In this document: piece by piece, positions 1 to 7,790 of the stretch
Position numbering within the stretch: position 1 is the stretch's first letter
Layout: every line of letters starts with the position of its first letter
NCBI GenBank assembly: GCA_001839685.1
Contig: MLAK01000592.1
Span: 1-22,122 of the forward strand
Length of the DNA: 22,122 bases
From: Tritrichomonas foetus
Lineage: Eukaryota; Parabasalia; Tritrichomonadida; Tritrichomonadidae
Reading direction: 5' to 3'
Program-made: the position numbers and the translations under genes
Notes under the pieces: model-generated
The model's database searches: none
The model's input: only the letters and a program-made list of their open reading frames with translations
Told to the model about the DNA's origin: nothing

Positions 1-483
1 TTTTTTACTGAAAAAAAATCAAATATCATTTTTCGAAATTGTCAAGTGACCAAGCTTCTGAACAATTTAATAATCATATATCGATAGTCTATCTAGTATG
101 TAACGATGCAGTGTTTTTCTTTTTTCCAGAAACTTATCCTGTCTGGAGAAAAAGTTGATTCAAATTATCTTTATACGATGTGTCATTTTTTTCCTGATTG
201 TTATTGAACTTATCGAATTCTGGAACAAGCTGAACGATTTTATGAAACAACAGCAAATGGAAATGTCACTCTTTGACTCAATACAAGACTATTTTCAAAA
301 ATAAAGAAAATCACATTAGAAACAACACTTTGGAAATCATCCAAAAATTATTATTCGATTTTATGTTTTCATACAAGAATTTTTTTCAGTCAATTATTAA
401 GAAACAAAAAAATACATACTAACTTTCAACAAAAATGTCATAAAATATTTAATATAAAAATCTCAAATAAAAAATGTGAATCC
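1..483. other. AT-rich intergenic region, no supported gene
   Basis: No gene is recognised. On the + strand one frame is open from 104 to a stop at 302-304 (67 codons) without an early ATG, and the neighbouring frame also reads like weakly coding sequence. This could be the tail of a decayed gene, but nothing in it matches a family I know. The right part should hold the short 3' end of the Rab gene, whose stop lies at 484-486. Confidence 0.4.
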
Positions 484-1077
484 TTAACAACAGTTTGTAT
501 GTGACTCTTGTGTATCTTTGATATTCTGTGTAGTTGATGGCTTTGAAAACGAATTGGAATCTGTTCCACCAATATCTTCGGCCACTCGAAGAAATATTGG
601 CTCCACCGATTCATATTTGGTTGCTGTTGCTTTAAAGAAAGGCAGATTATGCACTTTTGCCCATTCTTCCACTTTTTCAATCGAAATCTGTTTCTCTAGG
701 TCGATTTTATTTGCGATGACATATATTTTGCATTTCTTCGGGCAATGCTCCTTTATGATGCTCAGCCATGAATCAAGCGAGTCAACACTTCCTTGGGACG
801 TTACATCGATGACTAAAAGTGCGGCTGCAGCATTTCGCGAATACATCGGAATTAACGATCTGTATCGTTCCTGTCCGGCTGTATCCCACATAAAAAGGTT
901 GATGGGGCCATGAGAGGTCTCCACCGGCTTGGAAAGGAAGGATGCGCCAACAGTACTTTCGCTCTGTGAATCAAACGTTCTGGTATTGAATTGAGTGAGA
1001 ATGCTGGTTTTGCCAACCGATGGCTCACCAATAATTATAACTTTGGATTCGAGGCTGTTTGACTTCTTTGCGATCAT
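484..1077 (-). CDS. Rab5-like small GTPase
   Basis: A Rab-family GTPase of 197 aa, the normal family length. The P-loop GEPSVGKTS spans residues 17-25, the switch I threonine is T42 in TVGASF, and WDTAGQERY (64-72) gives DxxG and the catalytic glutamine Q69. The base-specificity motif NKID is at 123-126 and a weak G5 (ATATK instead of the usual SAK) is near 150-154. The protein ends in a di-cysteine, C196-C197, the classic double geranylgeranylation site, so it should act on membranes. TVGASF and the RSLIPMY-RNAAAALL stretch resemble the Rab5/21/22 group, suggesting an endocytic role; that subgroup call is inference. P19 occupies the Ras glycine-12 position, which is unusual. Transcribed alone, facing away from the next gene. 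Confidence 0.93.
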   Translation of the reverse strand: MIAKKSNSLESKVIIIGEPSVGKTSILTQFNTRTFDSQSESTVGASFLSKPVETSHGPINLFMWDTAGQERYRSLIPMYSRNAAAALLVIDVTSQGSVDSLDSWLSIIKEHCPKKCKIYVIANKIDLEKQISIEKVEEWAKVHNLPFFKATATKYESVEPIFLRVAEDIGGTDSNSFSKPSTTQNIKDTQESHTNCC

Positions 1078-1107
1078 TTTGGGTAAATTTTATCAAAATA
1101 ACTTTTC

Positions 1108-1112
1108 TATGA
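1108..1112 (-). promoter_or_regulatory. Candidate initiator (TCATA) of the Rab gene
   Basis: Read on the minus strand this is TCATA, matching the trichomonad initiator TCA(+1)Y(T/A). The presumed +1 A at 1110 lies 33 nt upstream of the ATG. The motif is short and the DNA is AT-rich, so chance occurrence is possible. Confidence 0.3.
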
Positions 1113-1598
1113 AGATAGGAATTTTCTGAGTATATTTGCTCTGATATTCAATATGATATGCCAAATAAACTCTGAAAATACGCCCATGGTAAAAAAATTC
1201 TCTATTTTGATAAGTTTATTTTTAACATCTTAAACTTTTTGAAATTGTTTTATGTAAATTTATCAAATCTGAAGTATCGTTTTTTACTTCACTTTGAGAA
1301 ACAGGCATATGCATTTCATCAATGATTCGAGTAAATGAGAATCTCCATCGAAGACAAGTAATTATGCAAAACTTAATTATGATTCGCATAATAGTTCAAG
1401 AAATCATTTGGAAAAAAATTAAAAGAATAATAAATATATAATAAAAAAGGTTCAAATAAAAAAATAGACATTAATCGATTCATCATTGTTTAAAAAAACA
1501 ATACTCCTAAGTTATGAGTCATAATTATCATAACAAATCAACTGTCAGTGGAAGATTCATTTTCTGTTTATGCTAATGGATTTTTGAATAAGAACAAA
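1113..1598. other. AT-rich intergenic region, nothing recognised
   Basis: About 490 bases between the Rab promoter region and the transporter relic. It has poly-A/T runs and no open frame or RNA-like fold that I can support. Its right part may hold more of the decayed transporter gene, but it no longer reads as protein. Confidence 0.4.
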
Positions 1599-1801
1599 CT
1601 ATAAAGCAGCTAAAGAATGCATTTCATTTAAGAAAGGGCCTAATGTAGCAGTAAGTGAACATCATTATAAAAAGCCCATTCTGTATTTGTTGCTGATTGA
1701 TTATGTAAGCCACGAATTTCGGCATCAGTTGGTGAAGGATAAACAGCGATGAATCCCAAGGTCATTGAACCCATGCATACTATTAATGCGTAAAAAGATT
1801 C
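1599..1801 (-). pseudogene. Relic of an MFS sugar-transporter N-terminus
   Basis: Reading the minus strand from 1801 gives about 53 codons, including a hydrophobic stretch YALIVCMGSMTLGF followed by YPSPTDAEIRGLHN, then EWAFYNDV before a stop at 1640-1642. A one-base shift restores LTATLGPFLNEM until a second stop at 1599-1601. This pattern (first membrane helix, PSPT segment, then an ALxGPF-type second helix) matches the start of trichomonad major-facilitator sugar transporters as I know them. The remaining roughly 400 residues and the very N-terminus are not seen. A frameshift and early stops make it a dead fragment. The family call rests on pattern recognition only. Confidence 0.5.
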
Positions 1802-2181
1802 TTATCAAGTAATATCATTCCTTTTTTCTCCTTGTATTTCATTGAATTGAAAAGAAATGGAAAAATTACATTTCAACCTTACAATTTGGTGAGTTGGAAA
1901 GTAATCCAATTCACTTTAAATGTTTCTACTGTAACCATAATTTGTCATTCTGGATAAATCGACTAGGAGAACAGAAGTGACCAGAAGCTAATTTTACACT
2001 ATTTATCAAAAGTAATATTAATAATTCTATTGAAAGATGTAAATGATGTGGAATCCCAAAGATTCATCATAATTTTGATCTTCAAGTTTAATCTTGTTGA
2101 ATTGGATTTTCAAAATTTGAAGGAAAAGTATTTTTCAATGTGTAAAATTTATTGCCTTCATCTTTTATTTAAAAAAAGTAG
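1802..2181. other. Intergenic region with possible decayed coding sequence
   Basis: No intact gene. On the + strand near 1910-2020 one frame reads HFKCFYCNHNLSFWINRLG, with paired cysteines, and is broken by stops. From 2030 a 78-codon frame overlaps the fragment annotated next. These could be pieces of one eroded gene, but I cannot name a family. Confidence 0.25.
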
Positions 2182-2325
2182 AATTACTTTTTTCTTGTTA
2201 TTGAAAGTTCATTCTATAATGCTTTTATTGAAATGGGCTATGAATTGTTATCTTGTTCACCAGTGATATATGACCATAATTTGCGCAATGTGCTCGCTCC
2301 TATAATTATGGAAGATTGGAAGTAA
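2182..2325 (+). pseudogene. Orphan C-terminal coding fragment, unknown family
   Basis: After a stop at 2179-2181, this frame is open for 47 codons to a TAA at 2323-2325 and has no start codon near its beginning. It includes FYNAFIEMGYELL and a tail LRNVLAPIIMEDWK, whose residue mix looks like true folded protein and unlike random AT-rich translation. A different frame just upstream (2030-2266) is also open, so a frameshift may separate the two parts. I recognise no family. It is most likely the 3' end of a broken gene. Confidence 0.3.
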
Positions 2326-2780
2326 AAATCATCAATTGGTGATCAAATATATATGTATATGTTTATTTATGATCATTCATATAACTTGGTGCCTGTTTCA
2401 AGTTATCATTTATAATAAAAGTTCATTTTTTACACAATGAGTTTTCAACTATCAAATTTGAATACAATTTGAAAAAATAAGCACATAATTCAATAATTGT
2501 CATTCAATATTATTTATATGATAACTTTTTAAGAATCAAATTGAATGATTATTTTCTCTTTTGAATTTTCAATGATAGAAATTGACATCATGATTTATCA
2601 CAAAACCAAGCTATTGAATTATGTCATTATATGACTCGTTAAAACAATATATCTACAGAAAACATTCACTTAAAATTTTCAGAACATGATCAAAAAGTCA
2701 CTTTTTAAGTTTATAAATGGTCTTTGTTCTATCATCTGACTTTTTTTGAAAGGAGATCGTTTAGAAAAAATCCTGAGAAA
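2326..2780. other. AT-rich intergenic region with one small hairpin
   Basis: Upstream region of the acyltransferase gene. The only structure I see is a perfect 8-bp inverted repeat, ATAACTTG at 2381-2388 and CAAGTTAT at 2399-2406, with a 10-base loop. Its role is unknown and it may be chance. Confidence 0.35.
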
Positions 2781-2781
2781 T

Positions 2782-2792
2782 TCATTTCATTA
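2782..2792 (+). promoter_or_regulatory. Candidate double initiator upstream of the acyltransferase
   Basis: Two overlapping trichomonad-type initiators, TCATTT (2782-2787) and TCATTA (2787-2792), precede the ATG at 2817. The second would place +1 at 2789, giving a 28-nt leader. It lies inside the N-terminal extension that the upstream ATG at 2724 would create, which favours the 2817 start. Confidence 0.4.
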
Positions 2793-2816
2793 TTTTCTTT
2801 CTCCGATCAAAGAATC

Positions 2817-4040
2817 ATGGCATTAATTCGCAGGAAAATTGCCCCATTTGAAAAGAACTTTATTTTCTCAGACGAACGTGTTCAATTTGCAGTTTGTGTT
2901 GACAATAAAAATGTCATCCCAACAATTATCAAAAACATCAAGAATTCTTTTCTTGGATTCTCTCTAAAAATCGAAGGAGATGAAATTGTTCACCATAGCA
3001 ACCCAATTCAAATCGATTCTTTACCAAATCATATTCACACTGCAAAAGATGCTGCAGAGCATATCGCTAAAATGCCAGCAGATTATTCCCAATCACTTGC
3101 ACAGTTAGCCATAAACGATTCAACTGTAGCAATTTCAGTCAGTCATGTTGTTTGTGATGGTGGATTAATTGTGAAGCTTTTCCCACATTTGTTGAATGAA
3201 AATTTGGTTATTAAACATAATGATGAAATTAAAATCCCTATTCCTGTTGAATACCGATTTGCTGAAGAAGTTTCAAAAAGAACACAAGCAGACTTTGATA
3301 ACCATAACCATGGCCTTCAAAAATTATCAAGAATTTACTGGGAAAGAAATGATACATTACCGAAAGATATTTTAAGTAATTATTATATCACTGAAACTCC
3401 AGTCGATCAACTTCAATGCTTCAAAAAAGAAAACAAAGGTTTCAATTTGACTGATTCTTTGTGGACAGCCATGGTTGTGACTGATATGGCGCTCAATAAT
3501 CAAATAGAAACATGTGCAGGTGTGAATACTTGTATCGATTTACGAAATCCAAAAGAAACAGAAATTGATCCTTTAACAGCTAACAATTTTACAGCAGTAA
3601 ATGTTTTTGCCGAAAACATCAACGAAAAAACAACAATTCGAGAAATCGGTCGAAAAATGCGAGAAGATTTCATTCAGAAAAGAAAAAGAGGTGATCATTT
3701 TGCCTGTCTTGGTGCAATGATGCAAGGATTCTTTTTCCCAGGTCCTTATGGTTTTTCAATGCTGTCCAATATTGGAAAATTTGTCGTGAAGCCGCCAGTT
3801 ACTGATGTGATGATACAGCAAACTATTCCTGCAAAATGTGTTGAAGGATTGGCTGCTGTTCTATCCTTTTCAAAACAGATTGGTGATAAAAATATCGTTG
3901 TAACAAGAGTTCAACAATCACCTTTTGTAATGAGTGATGAAAAAGCTCAAAAGCAACTGAAATATTTGAATTATGTCATGGAAAATGTTCCAATTGATGT
4001 TGAACTCGCAAAAGCCTTGGATATAATTAAGAAACTATAA
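2817..4040 (+). CDS. HxxxDG acyltransferase (condensation/BAHD-like superfamily)
   Basis: With the preferred start this is 407 aa. The frame is open upstream to an ATG at 2724, but the extra 31 residues look unlike a folded N-terminus and candidate initiators lie within them. The key motif is HVVCDG at residues 110-115, the HxxxDG active-site signature of CoA-dependent acyltransferases (condensation domains, BAHD enzymes, alcohol acetyltransferases), where the histidine acts as general base. The length fits the two-lobed fold of about 400-450 aa. A later stretch with CIDLRNP and a TANNF segment resembles the second-lobe region. No signal peptide or membrane helix is evident. The substrate cannot be read from sequence. 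The stop codon runs directly into TAAA-rich sequence, consistent with the short 3' ends of trichomonad mRNAs. Confidence 0.7.
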   Translation: MALIRRKIAPFEKNFIFSDERVQFAVCVDNKNVIPTIIKNIKNSFLGFSLKIEGDEIVHHSNPIQIDSLPNHIHTAKDAAEHIAKMPADYSQSLAQLAINDSTVAISVSHVVCDGGLIVKLFPHLLNENLVIKHNDEIKIPIPVEYRFAEEVSKRTQADFDNHNHGLQKLSRIYWERNDTLPKDILSNYYITETPVDQLQCFKKENKGFNLTDSLWTAMVVTDMALNNQIETCAGVNTCIDLRNPKETEIDPLTANNFTAVNVFAENINEKTTIREIGRKMREDFIQKRKRGDHFACLGAMMQGFFFPGPYGFSMLSNIGKFVVKPPVTDVMIQQTIPAKCVEGLAAVLSFSKQIGDKNIVVTRVQQSPFVMSDEKAQKQLKYLNYVMENVPIDVELAKALDIIKKL

Positions 4041-4130
4041 AAATAAAAAATTCAATAAAAAATCGATTTTCTTTTGTTTCATTTGTCGGAATTTATTATT
4101 TGATCAAATATTCTTTTATAACAAGAACTA

Positions 4131-4599
4131 TGCATTTTGGTAATGATGAAGAATATATTCTAAAGTTTTCAACGCTGAATTCGAATCCCACGTAGAATCT
4201 ACAAAAATCGATATTGAGATTGAAAAAGTTTTGACTCAAAAATTGCCTTTGTAAACAAAAAAATTCAGAAAATTGATTTCCACTATGATTTATAAGAAAG
4301 TATCATGCTATTTTATTTCAATGAGTGGAACACCAAATGGAAATATAAACATAGAAAGAATTTGGAATACTTATTAATGCTGTCCTAATAAAAAAGAGTT
4401 TTCATTCATCTTAAATATCGGTGTAGAGGAATGTTGTTGTCAAAATTTCATTGCAGATATCATTTCTCCAATTATCTCAAAAATGCATTTATTAGATCAA
4501 ACATTTCAAATTGTTGATATTTTGTTTGAAATTGGGAATGTTGAAGAAGCATCAATAATTTATAAATCATTCAATATTTATCGAAATAATTGTGATTGA
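4131..4599 (+). pseudogene. Decayed coding stretch, unknown family
   Basis: An ATG near 4133 opens MHFGNDEEYILKF and meets a stop. The adjacent frame then reads FNAEFESHVESTKIDIE to another stop. Further on, one frame reads MSGTPNGNINIERIWNTY, a stop at 4375-4377, then 73 open codons to 4597-4599 with DQTFQIVDILFEIGNVEEA. The residue composition, helical and acidic, resembles real protein. Two frame changes and at least two stops argue for a dead gene. The repeat-like helical end might be related to tetratricopeptide or Sel1 proteins, but I cannot confirm it. Confidence 0.3.
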
Positions 4600-4775
4600 T
4601 ATTATGCATAAAATGAAGTGTAAATAGTTTAATTACACATAAATATGGAAGAAGTTTTATAAAAAACGAACGAATGAATTGGTTTTAAAACTCGAAAATT
4701 AATCATTTAAATTATTTGATTCTATCTTAAAGTAATTGCACTAAAATTCATACCAAGATTTGATAAACAAATTAA

Positions 4776-4841
4776 ATTGAAGAAAGAAGAGAAGGAGGAA
4801 AAAAGGAAAGATGAATATTAAGAAAAAAAATGGAGAGGGGG
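4776..4841 (+). repeat. Low-complexity purine tract beside the tRNA gene
   Basis: This stretch is almost all A and G on the + strand (runs such as GAAGAAAGAAGAGAAGGAGG and GGAGAGGGGG) and joins the A-run that terminates the tRNA gene. It could be a boundary or simple-sequence drift. No function is evident. Confidence 0.5.
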
Positions 4842-4852
4842 AAAAAAAAAAA
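4842..4852 (-). terminator. Pol III T-run terminator of tRNA-Ser
   Basis: Eleven As on the + strand read as eleven Ts on the minus strand, starting immediately after the discriminator base of the tRNA. This is a textbook RNA polymerase III stop. Confidence 0.85.
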
Positions 4853-4934
4853 CGACACGAACCAGATTCGAACTGATGAGGGATCAACCCATGGGGACTC
4901 AAATCCCACGCCTTAACCACTCGGCCATCGTGCC
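4853..4934 (-). tRNA. tRNA-Ser(UGA)
   Basis: An 82-nt class II tRNA without encoded CCA or intron. The acceptor stem GGCACGA pairs with TCGTGTC (one G-U), the A box reads TGGCCGAGTGG and the B-box/T-loop reads GTTCGAATC with a five-pair T stem. The long variable arm GGG-loop-CCC supports Ser. The anticodon loop TTTGAGT gives anticodon TGA, decoding UCA. Oddities: pair 31:39 is an A-C mismatch and base 37 is G where A is common for U-starting codons. The strong Pol III terminator and complete stems argue the gene is live. Confidence 0.92.
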
Positions 4935-5099
4935 ATACAATTTAAAAGAAACTATGTGATAATTCATAAAAATGTTTAAAAATCTACATTGGAAAATTGT
5001 ATTGTTTCTTATCATCAAAAATATTTTTTAAAATGATAAGAAAGAGTAATTGTTTCTAAATTTATTATTAACAGTAAATATAAACTTCTTCAAAAATCA

Positions 5100-7220
5100 T
5101 CATTTCAAGAAAGTTGGATTGATCAATGAAGCCAATGGTGTTGGTGTGTTATCCAAAGTTGCAATTATTTTCTTTTCGACTTTCAATTGTGTATCCTGAG
5201 TAATATTTTGCATATAACCATTATTTCCTGATGATTTCGCCATTTCCGCAATATTGTTTGTCACGTTGTTTCCCTTTAACCTTATAATTAATCTTTCTAA
5301 TGCTAAAATCTCTTTGACTTTTTCATTTAACATTGTTTTAAGTGTGTCATTTTCATTTTTCTGTTGTTGAAGTTGACTTTTCATTTCTTTGATATCAACA
5401 CAAACTTGACTTGTATTCCATTCGAAGTTTTTAATTTCTTTATTAAAGACTTTTTCTATTTCTCCATATTTGCTTAATTTTTGCTGTAGATGTAAAACTT
5501 TCTTATTAAGATGCGCATTTTTCTTTTTATATTGTTCAAGTTCTTCACAAGTTTTGTTGTGAACATCAGGTGGAATTAAAGTTGCCAACTCTTCCTGCAT
5601 TTCTGACATTCTATTTTTAAGATACTGAAGTTTTCCTGTTGCTAGAGTTAATTTATCATTGGTACTTTGTAGTTCGAATTGCTTATGATCATGATTATTT
5701 TCAAATTGTTGTGATTGAATAGAATATTGTGCCATCTGTTGTTTCGTATCAAATAAATCTTCACTTAAAGTTGATATTTTTTCTTTAATTTCTGCAAGTT
5801 TTGCATCTGCTGCATACTTTATTCTTCCACGGAAAATTTTAAGTGCAGATTCATCATTATCAGCTTGCACTTTTTTAAATTGGAAAAATCTTCTAGCAAA
5901 AATAAAGGTTAGAATTAATGGTCTCATTTTTGTTGTTGTGTCTCCAAAGAGGGACTCATGTAAATAATCTATTTGTTTCACTAATAATGAATAAATATTC
6001 AAGATATGAGTTGAAAATCTTCTTTCATATTGATATTTATCTATTCTACTTTCGAGTTGTTCTTTAATTTTCCTCAAACAATTTACTTCGCAAAACATTC
6101 CTTCAAGATAATCTTCTGATCCTTGATTGTTATTATTTCCATTTTCATTATTTAATCGATTTTGCCTTTTCTCACTTAAAATTGTTGTGATTCTTTTTTG
6201 AAGTGTAGAATTTTGATTCTTTAATTCGTTTATTGTATCGTTAGAATTAACAAACTTTTCACATTCTTGGATTAATGAAGTCCATTGTTTCCCGATATCT
6301 CCTGGCTCAATGCCAACAATATCACATAAATTACTGTATTCGATTTCAACATGTTGTAGTAAATTTTGTTGTCTTGGAATGTTCTCAATGATTTTTTCAT
6401 AGTTATGATTTTTCTTGGTTAGAGATTTAATTTTAATTCTAAGTTTTTGGCACTCCTCTTCAGCGGATGAGATTTGATTTTCAATATTTAAAGTTGAATT
6501 ATTATTCCCTTCTTGTTCTTCTATAATAGATTTTATTTCTAATTCTTTATTTTGATTTTCGATTTTCATTTGGCGTAGTTTAGCTTTTAATTCTTCTTTT
6601 TCACTTTTGAGTTTATTTATATCGTTAATAAATGTTTCAACTTCTTGTTTCTGTTGTTTTCTATTTGCTTTTAATTCGCTCTTTAATTTCTTAATAATTT
6701 CATCTTGTTCACTACTGCTTGAGTAATGACTTATATTTAAGTTTTGATTTTTTTCATTTAATTGTTGCCCGAGTTCTTGATGTTCCAAAAAAAGTGTTTT
6801 ATATTTTTGTTTCCATTTCTGGTATTTCATCATCATTGTCGAATTTTGACTTGCATCTAATTTTACATTAACGTCATATTGCATTTTAGCTTCTTTCTGT
6901 TTGTTTGAAAATGCCTTCTGTAAATTCTGTTCGTTTTGTTTCAAAGAATTAATTTCTGCTTCATATTCAGATCTTTGAAATGCAAATTCGGCTTCTTGCA
7001 ATTGTAATGTTTCTTTAGCGATTTTTAATTGTGAGGTTAACGAAATATTCTCTTCTTTGTATTGTAACAGCTCCTTCACTTTTGCCTGGAGACAATTTAA
7101 CATCGAACTGTTGCCAAGTCCTTGGCTCGAAATTTCTTTTGTGATAGCGAGTTGTTCTTTCAGTGAGTCGTTTATACTGCTGTCTGATGGGCCTGAATTC
7201 GGTGAAAAAGAAGGTTTCAT
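5100..7220 (-). CDS. Large coiled-coil protein, function unknown
   Basis: A 706-aa protein dominated by heptad-like Leu/Lys/Glu/Gln repeats, from about residue 15 to 400 and again from 470 to 680. The first 35 residues are Ser/Pro-rich and disordered. Two Asn-rich breaks lie at 238-244 and 357-367. A distinct non-coil segment around 403-450 contains MRPLILTFIFARRFF (432-446), a hydrophobic and aromatic patch that may be a folded hinge or docking site. The tail DNTPTPLASLINP is disordered. There is no motor, kinase or calponin domain, so a structural role at the cytoskeleton, basal body or Golgi is the usual guess, but this is inference. The start chosen is the first in-frame ATG. A longer minus frame at 7015-7284 is a shadow. 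Confidence 0.85.
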   Translation of the reverse strand: MKPSFSPNSGPSDSSINDSLKEQLAITKEISSQGLGNSSMLNCLQAKVKELLQYKEENISLTSQLKIAKETLQLQEAEFAFQRSEYEAEINSLKQNEQNLQKAFSNKQKEAKMQYDVNVKLDASQNSTMMMKYQKWKQKYKTLFLEHQELGQQLNEKNQNLNISHYSSSSEQDEIIKKLKSELKANRKQQKQEVETFINDINKLKSEKEELKAKLRQMKIENQNKELEIKSIIEEQEGNNNSTLNIENQISSAEEECQKLRIKIKSLTKKNHNYEKIIENIPRQQNLLQHVEIEYSNLCDIVGIEPGDIGKQWTSLIQECEKFVNSNDTINELKNQNSTLQKRITTILSEKRQNRLNNENGNNNNQGSEDYLEGMFCEVNCLRKIKEQLESRIDKYQYERRFSTHILNIYSLLVKQIDYLHESLFGDTTTKMRPLILTFIFARRFFQFKKVQADNDESALKIFRGRIKYAADAKLAEIKEKISTLSEDLFDTKQQMAQYSIQSQQFENNHDHKQFELQSTNDKLTLATGKLQYLKNRMSEMQEELATLIPPDVHNKTCEELEQYKKKNAHLNKKVLHLQQKLSKYGEIEKVFNKEIKNFEWNTSQVCVDIKEMKSQLQQQKNENDTLKTMLNEKVKEILALERLIIRLKGNNVTNNIAEMAKSSGNNGYMQNITQDTQLKVEKKIIATLDNTPTPLASLINPTFLK

Positions 7221-7248
7221 AGAATCTTTTGGAAAAATTGTACGTTAA

Positions 7249-7265
7249 GGAATTCCATTTGAATG
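7249..7265 (-). promoter_or_regulatory. Shared upstream motif CATTCAAA-N-GGAATTCC
   Basis: On the minus strand this reads CATTCAAATGGAATTCC, ending 29 nt before the coiled-coil start codon. Nearly the same block precedes the Ser-rich gene (17585-17602). It is a candidate promoter element, based only on the two copies in this window. Confidence 0.25.
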
Positions 7266-7639
7266 AAAAAATATCAATTTTCATTCATGAAACAGCCAAT
7301 CAAAATATTCGACTCATATATTCAATCCAGGAGATTTAACCAATTTCAAATGTCATTTGAATCAAATGAGTTATTTGATTGAAGAAAATCAATTCCGCAA
7401 TAAAAAAAAAATTATGTACCTCAAGAACAAAAACGTAAAGGAAGTATTCATTTGCTGTAAACAAGTCTTTAATCTCAACACTTAACTTCAATGAAAAACA
7501 AATATTAATTTCGAATCACTCTATAATACACAAAAAATTAAGAATTAAATGTAGCAAAAATCAATCGAACAATATATAGCTTTATAATTTACATTTCTAT
7601 ATAATGAATAATAATAATATATCAAATAATTCCGATGGC
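7266..7639. other. AT-rich intergenic region upstream of the coiled-coil gene
   Basis: No open frame or RNA gene is supported. It holds A-runs and mixed AT sequence between the coiled-coil promoter motif and the GC-richer patch at 7640. Confidence 0.4.
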
Positions 7640-7785
7640 ATAATCATACCTTTCTTGCCAGTTAACAGCTAGCCCGAGATCAAACAACCTCAATATATCT
7701 CACATTCTTATATAAAATAATGTGAAATTGTGAGCCTGCTGCCCTTTTGGTGGATTATCATTGAATGCTGAACTCACATTGAATG
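7640..7785. ncRNA. Candidate structured non-coding RNA or conserved patch
   Basis: This stretch is noticeably richer in G+C than its AT-rich surroundings and has no open frame of note. It contains several complementary segments: TGGCA (7637-7641) with TGCCA (7658-7662), CTCACA with TGTGAG enclosing CACATT/AATGTG around 7699-7734, and GCTGCC with GGTGG near 7738-7754. It lies just past the Myb stop codon, where trichomonad 3' ends are normally very short, so it may be a separate RNA gene. The + strand has CATACC and GATCA segments vaguely like a U1-type snRNA start, but this is not strong enough to name it. Strand is undetermined. Confidence 0.2.
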
Positions 7786-7790
7786 AATGG

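Noticed and set aside
518..913. A 131-codon frame antisense to the Rab gene
   Set aside because: The Rab frame has every G motif; the antisense frame has no recognisable content.
2724..2816. A 31-residue N-terminal extension of the acyltransferase
   Set aside because: Initiator-like motifs lie inside it and the internal ATG at 2817 gives a better N-terminus. It cannot be fully excluded.
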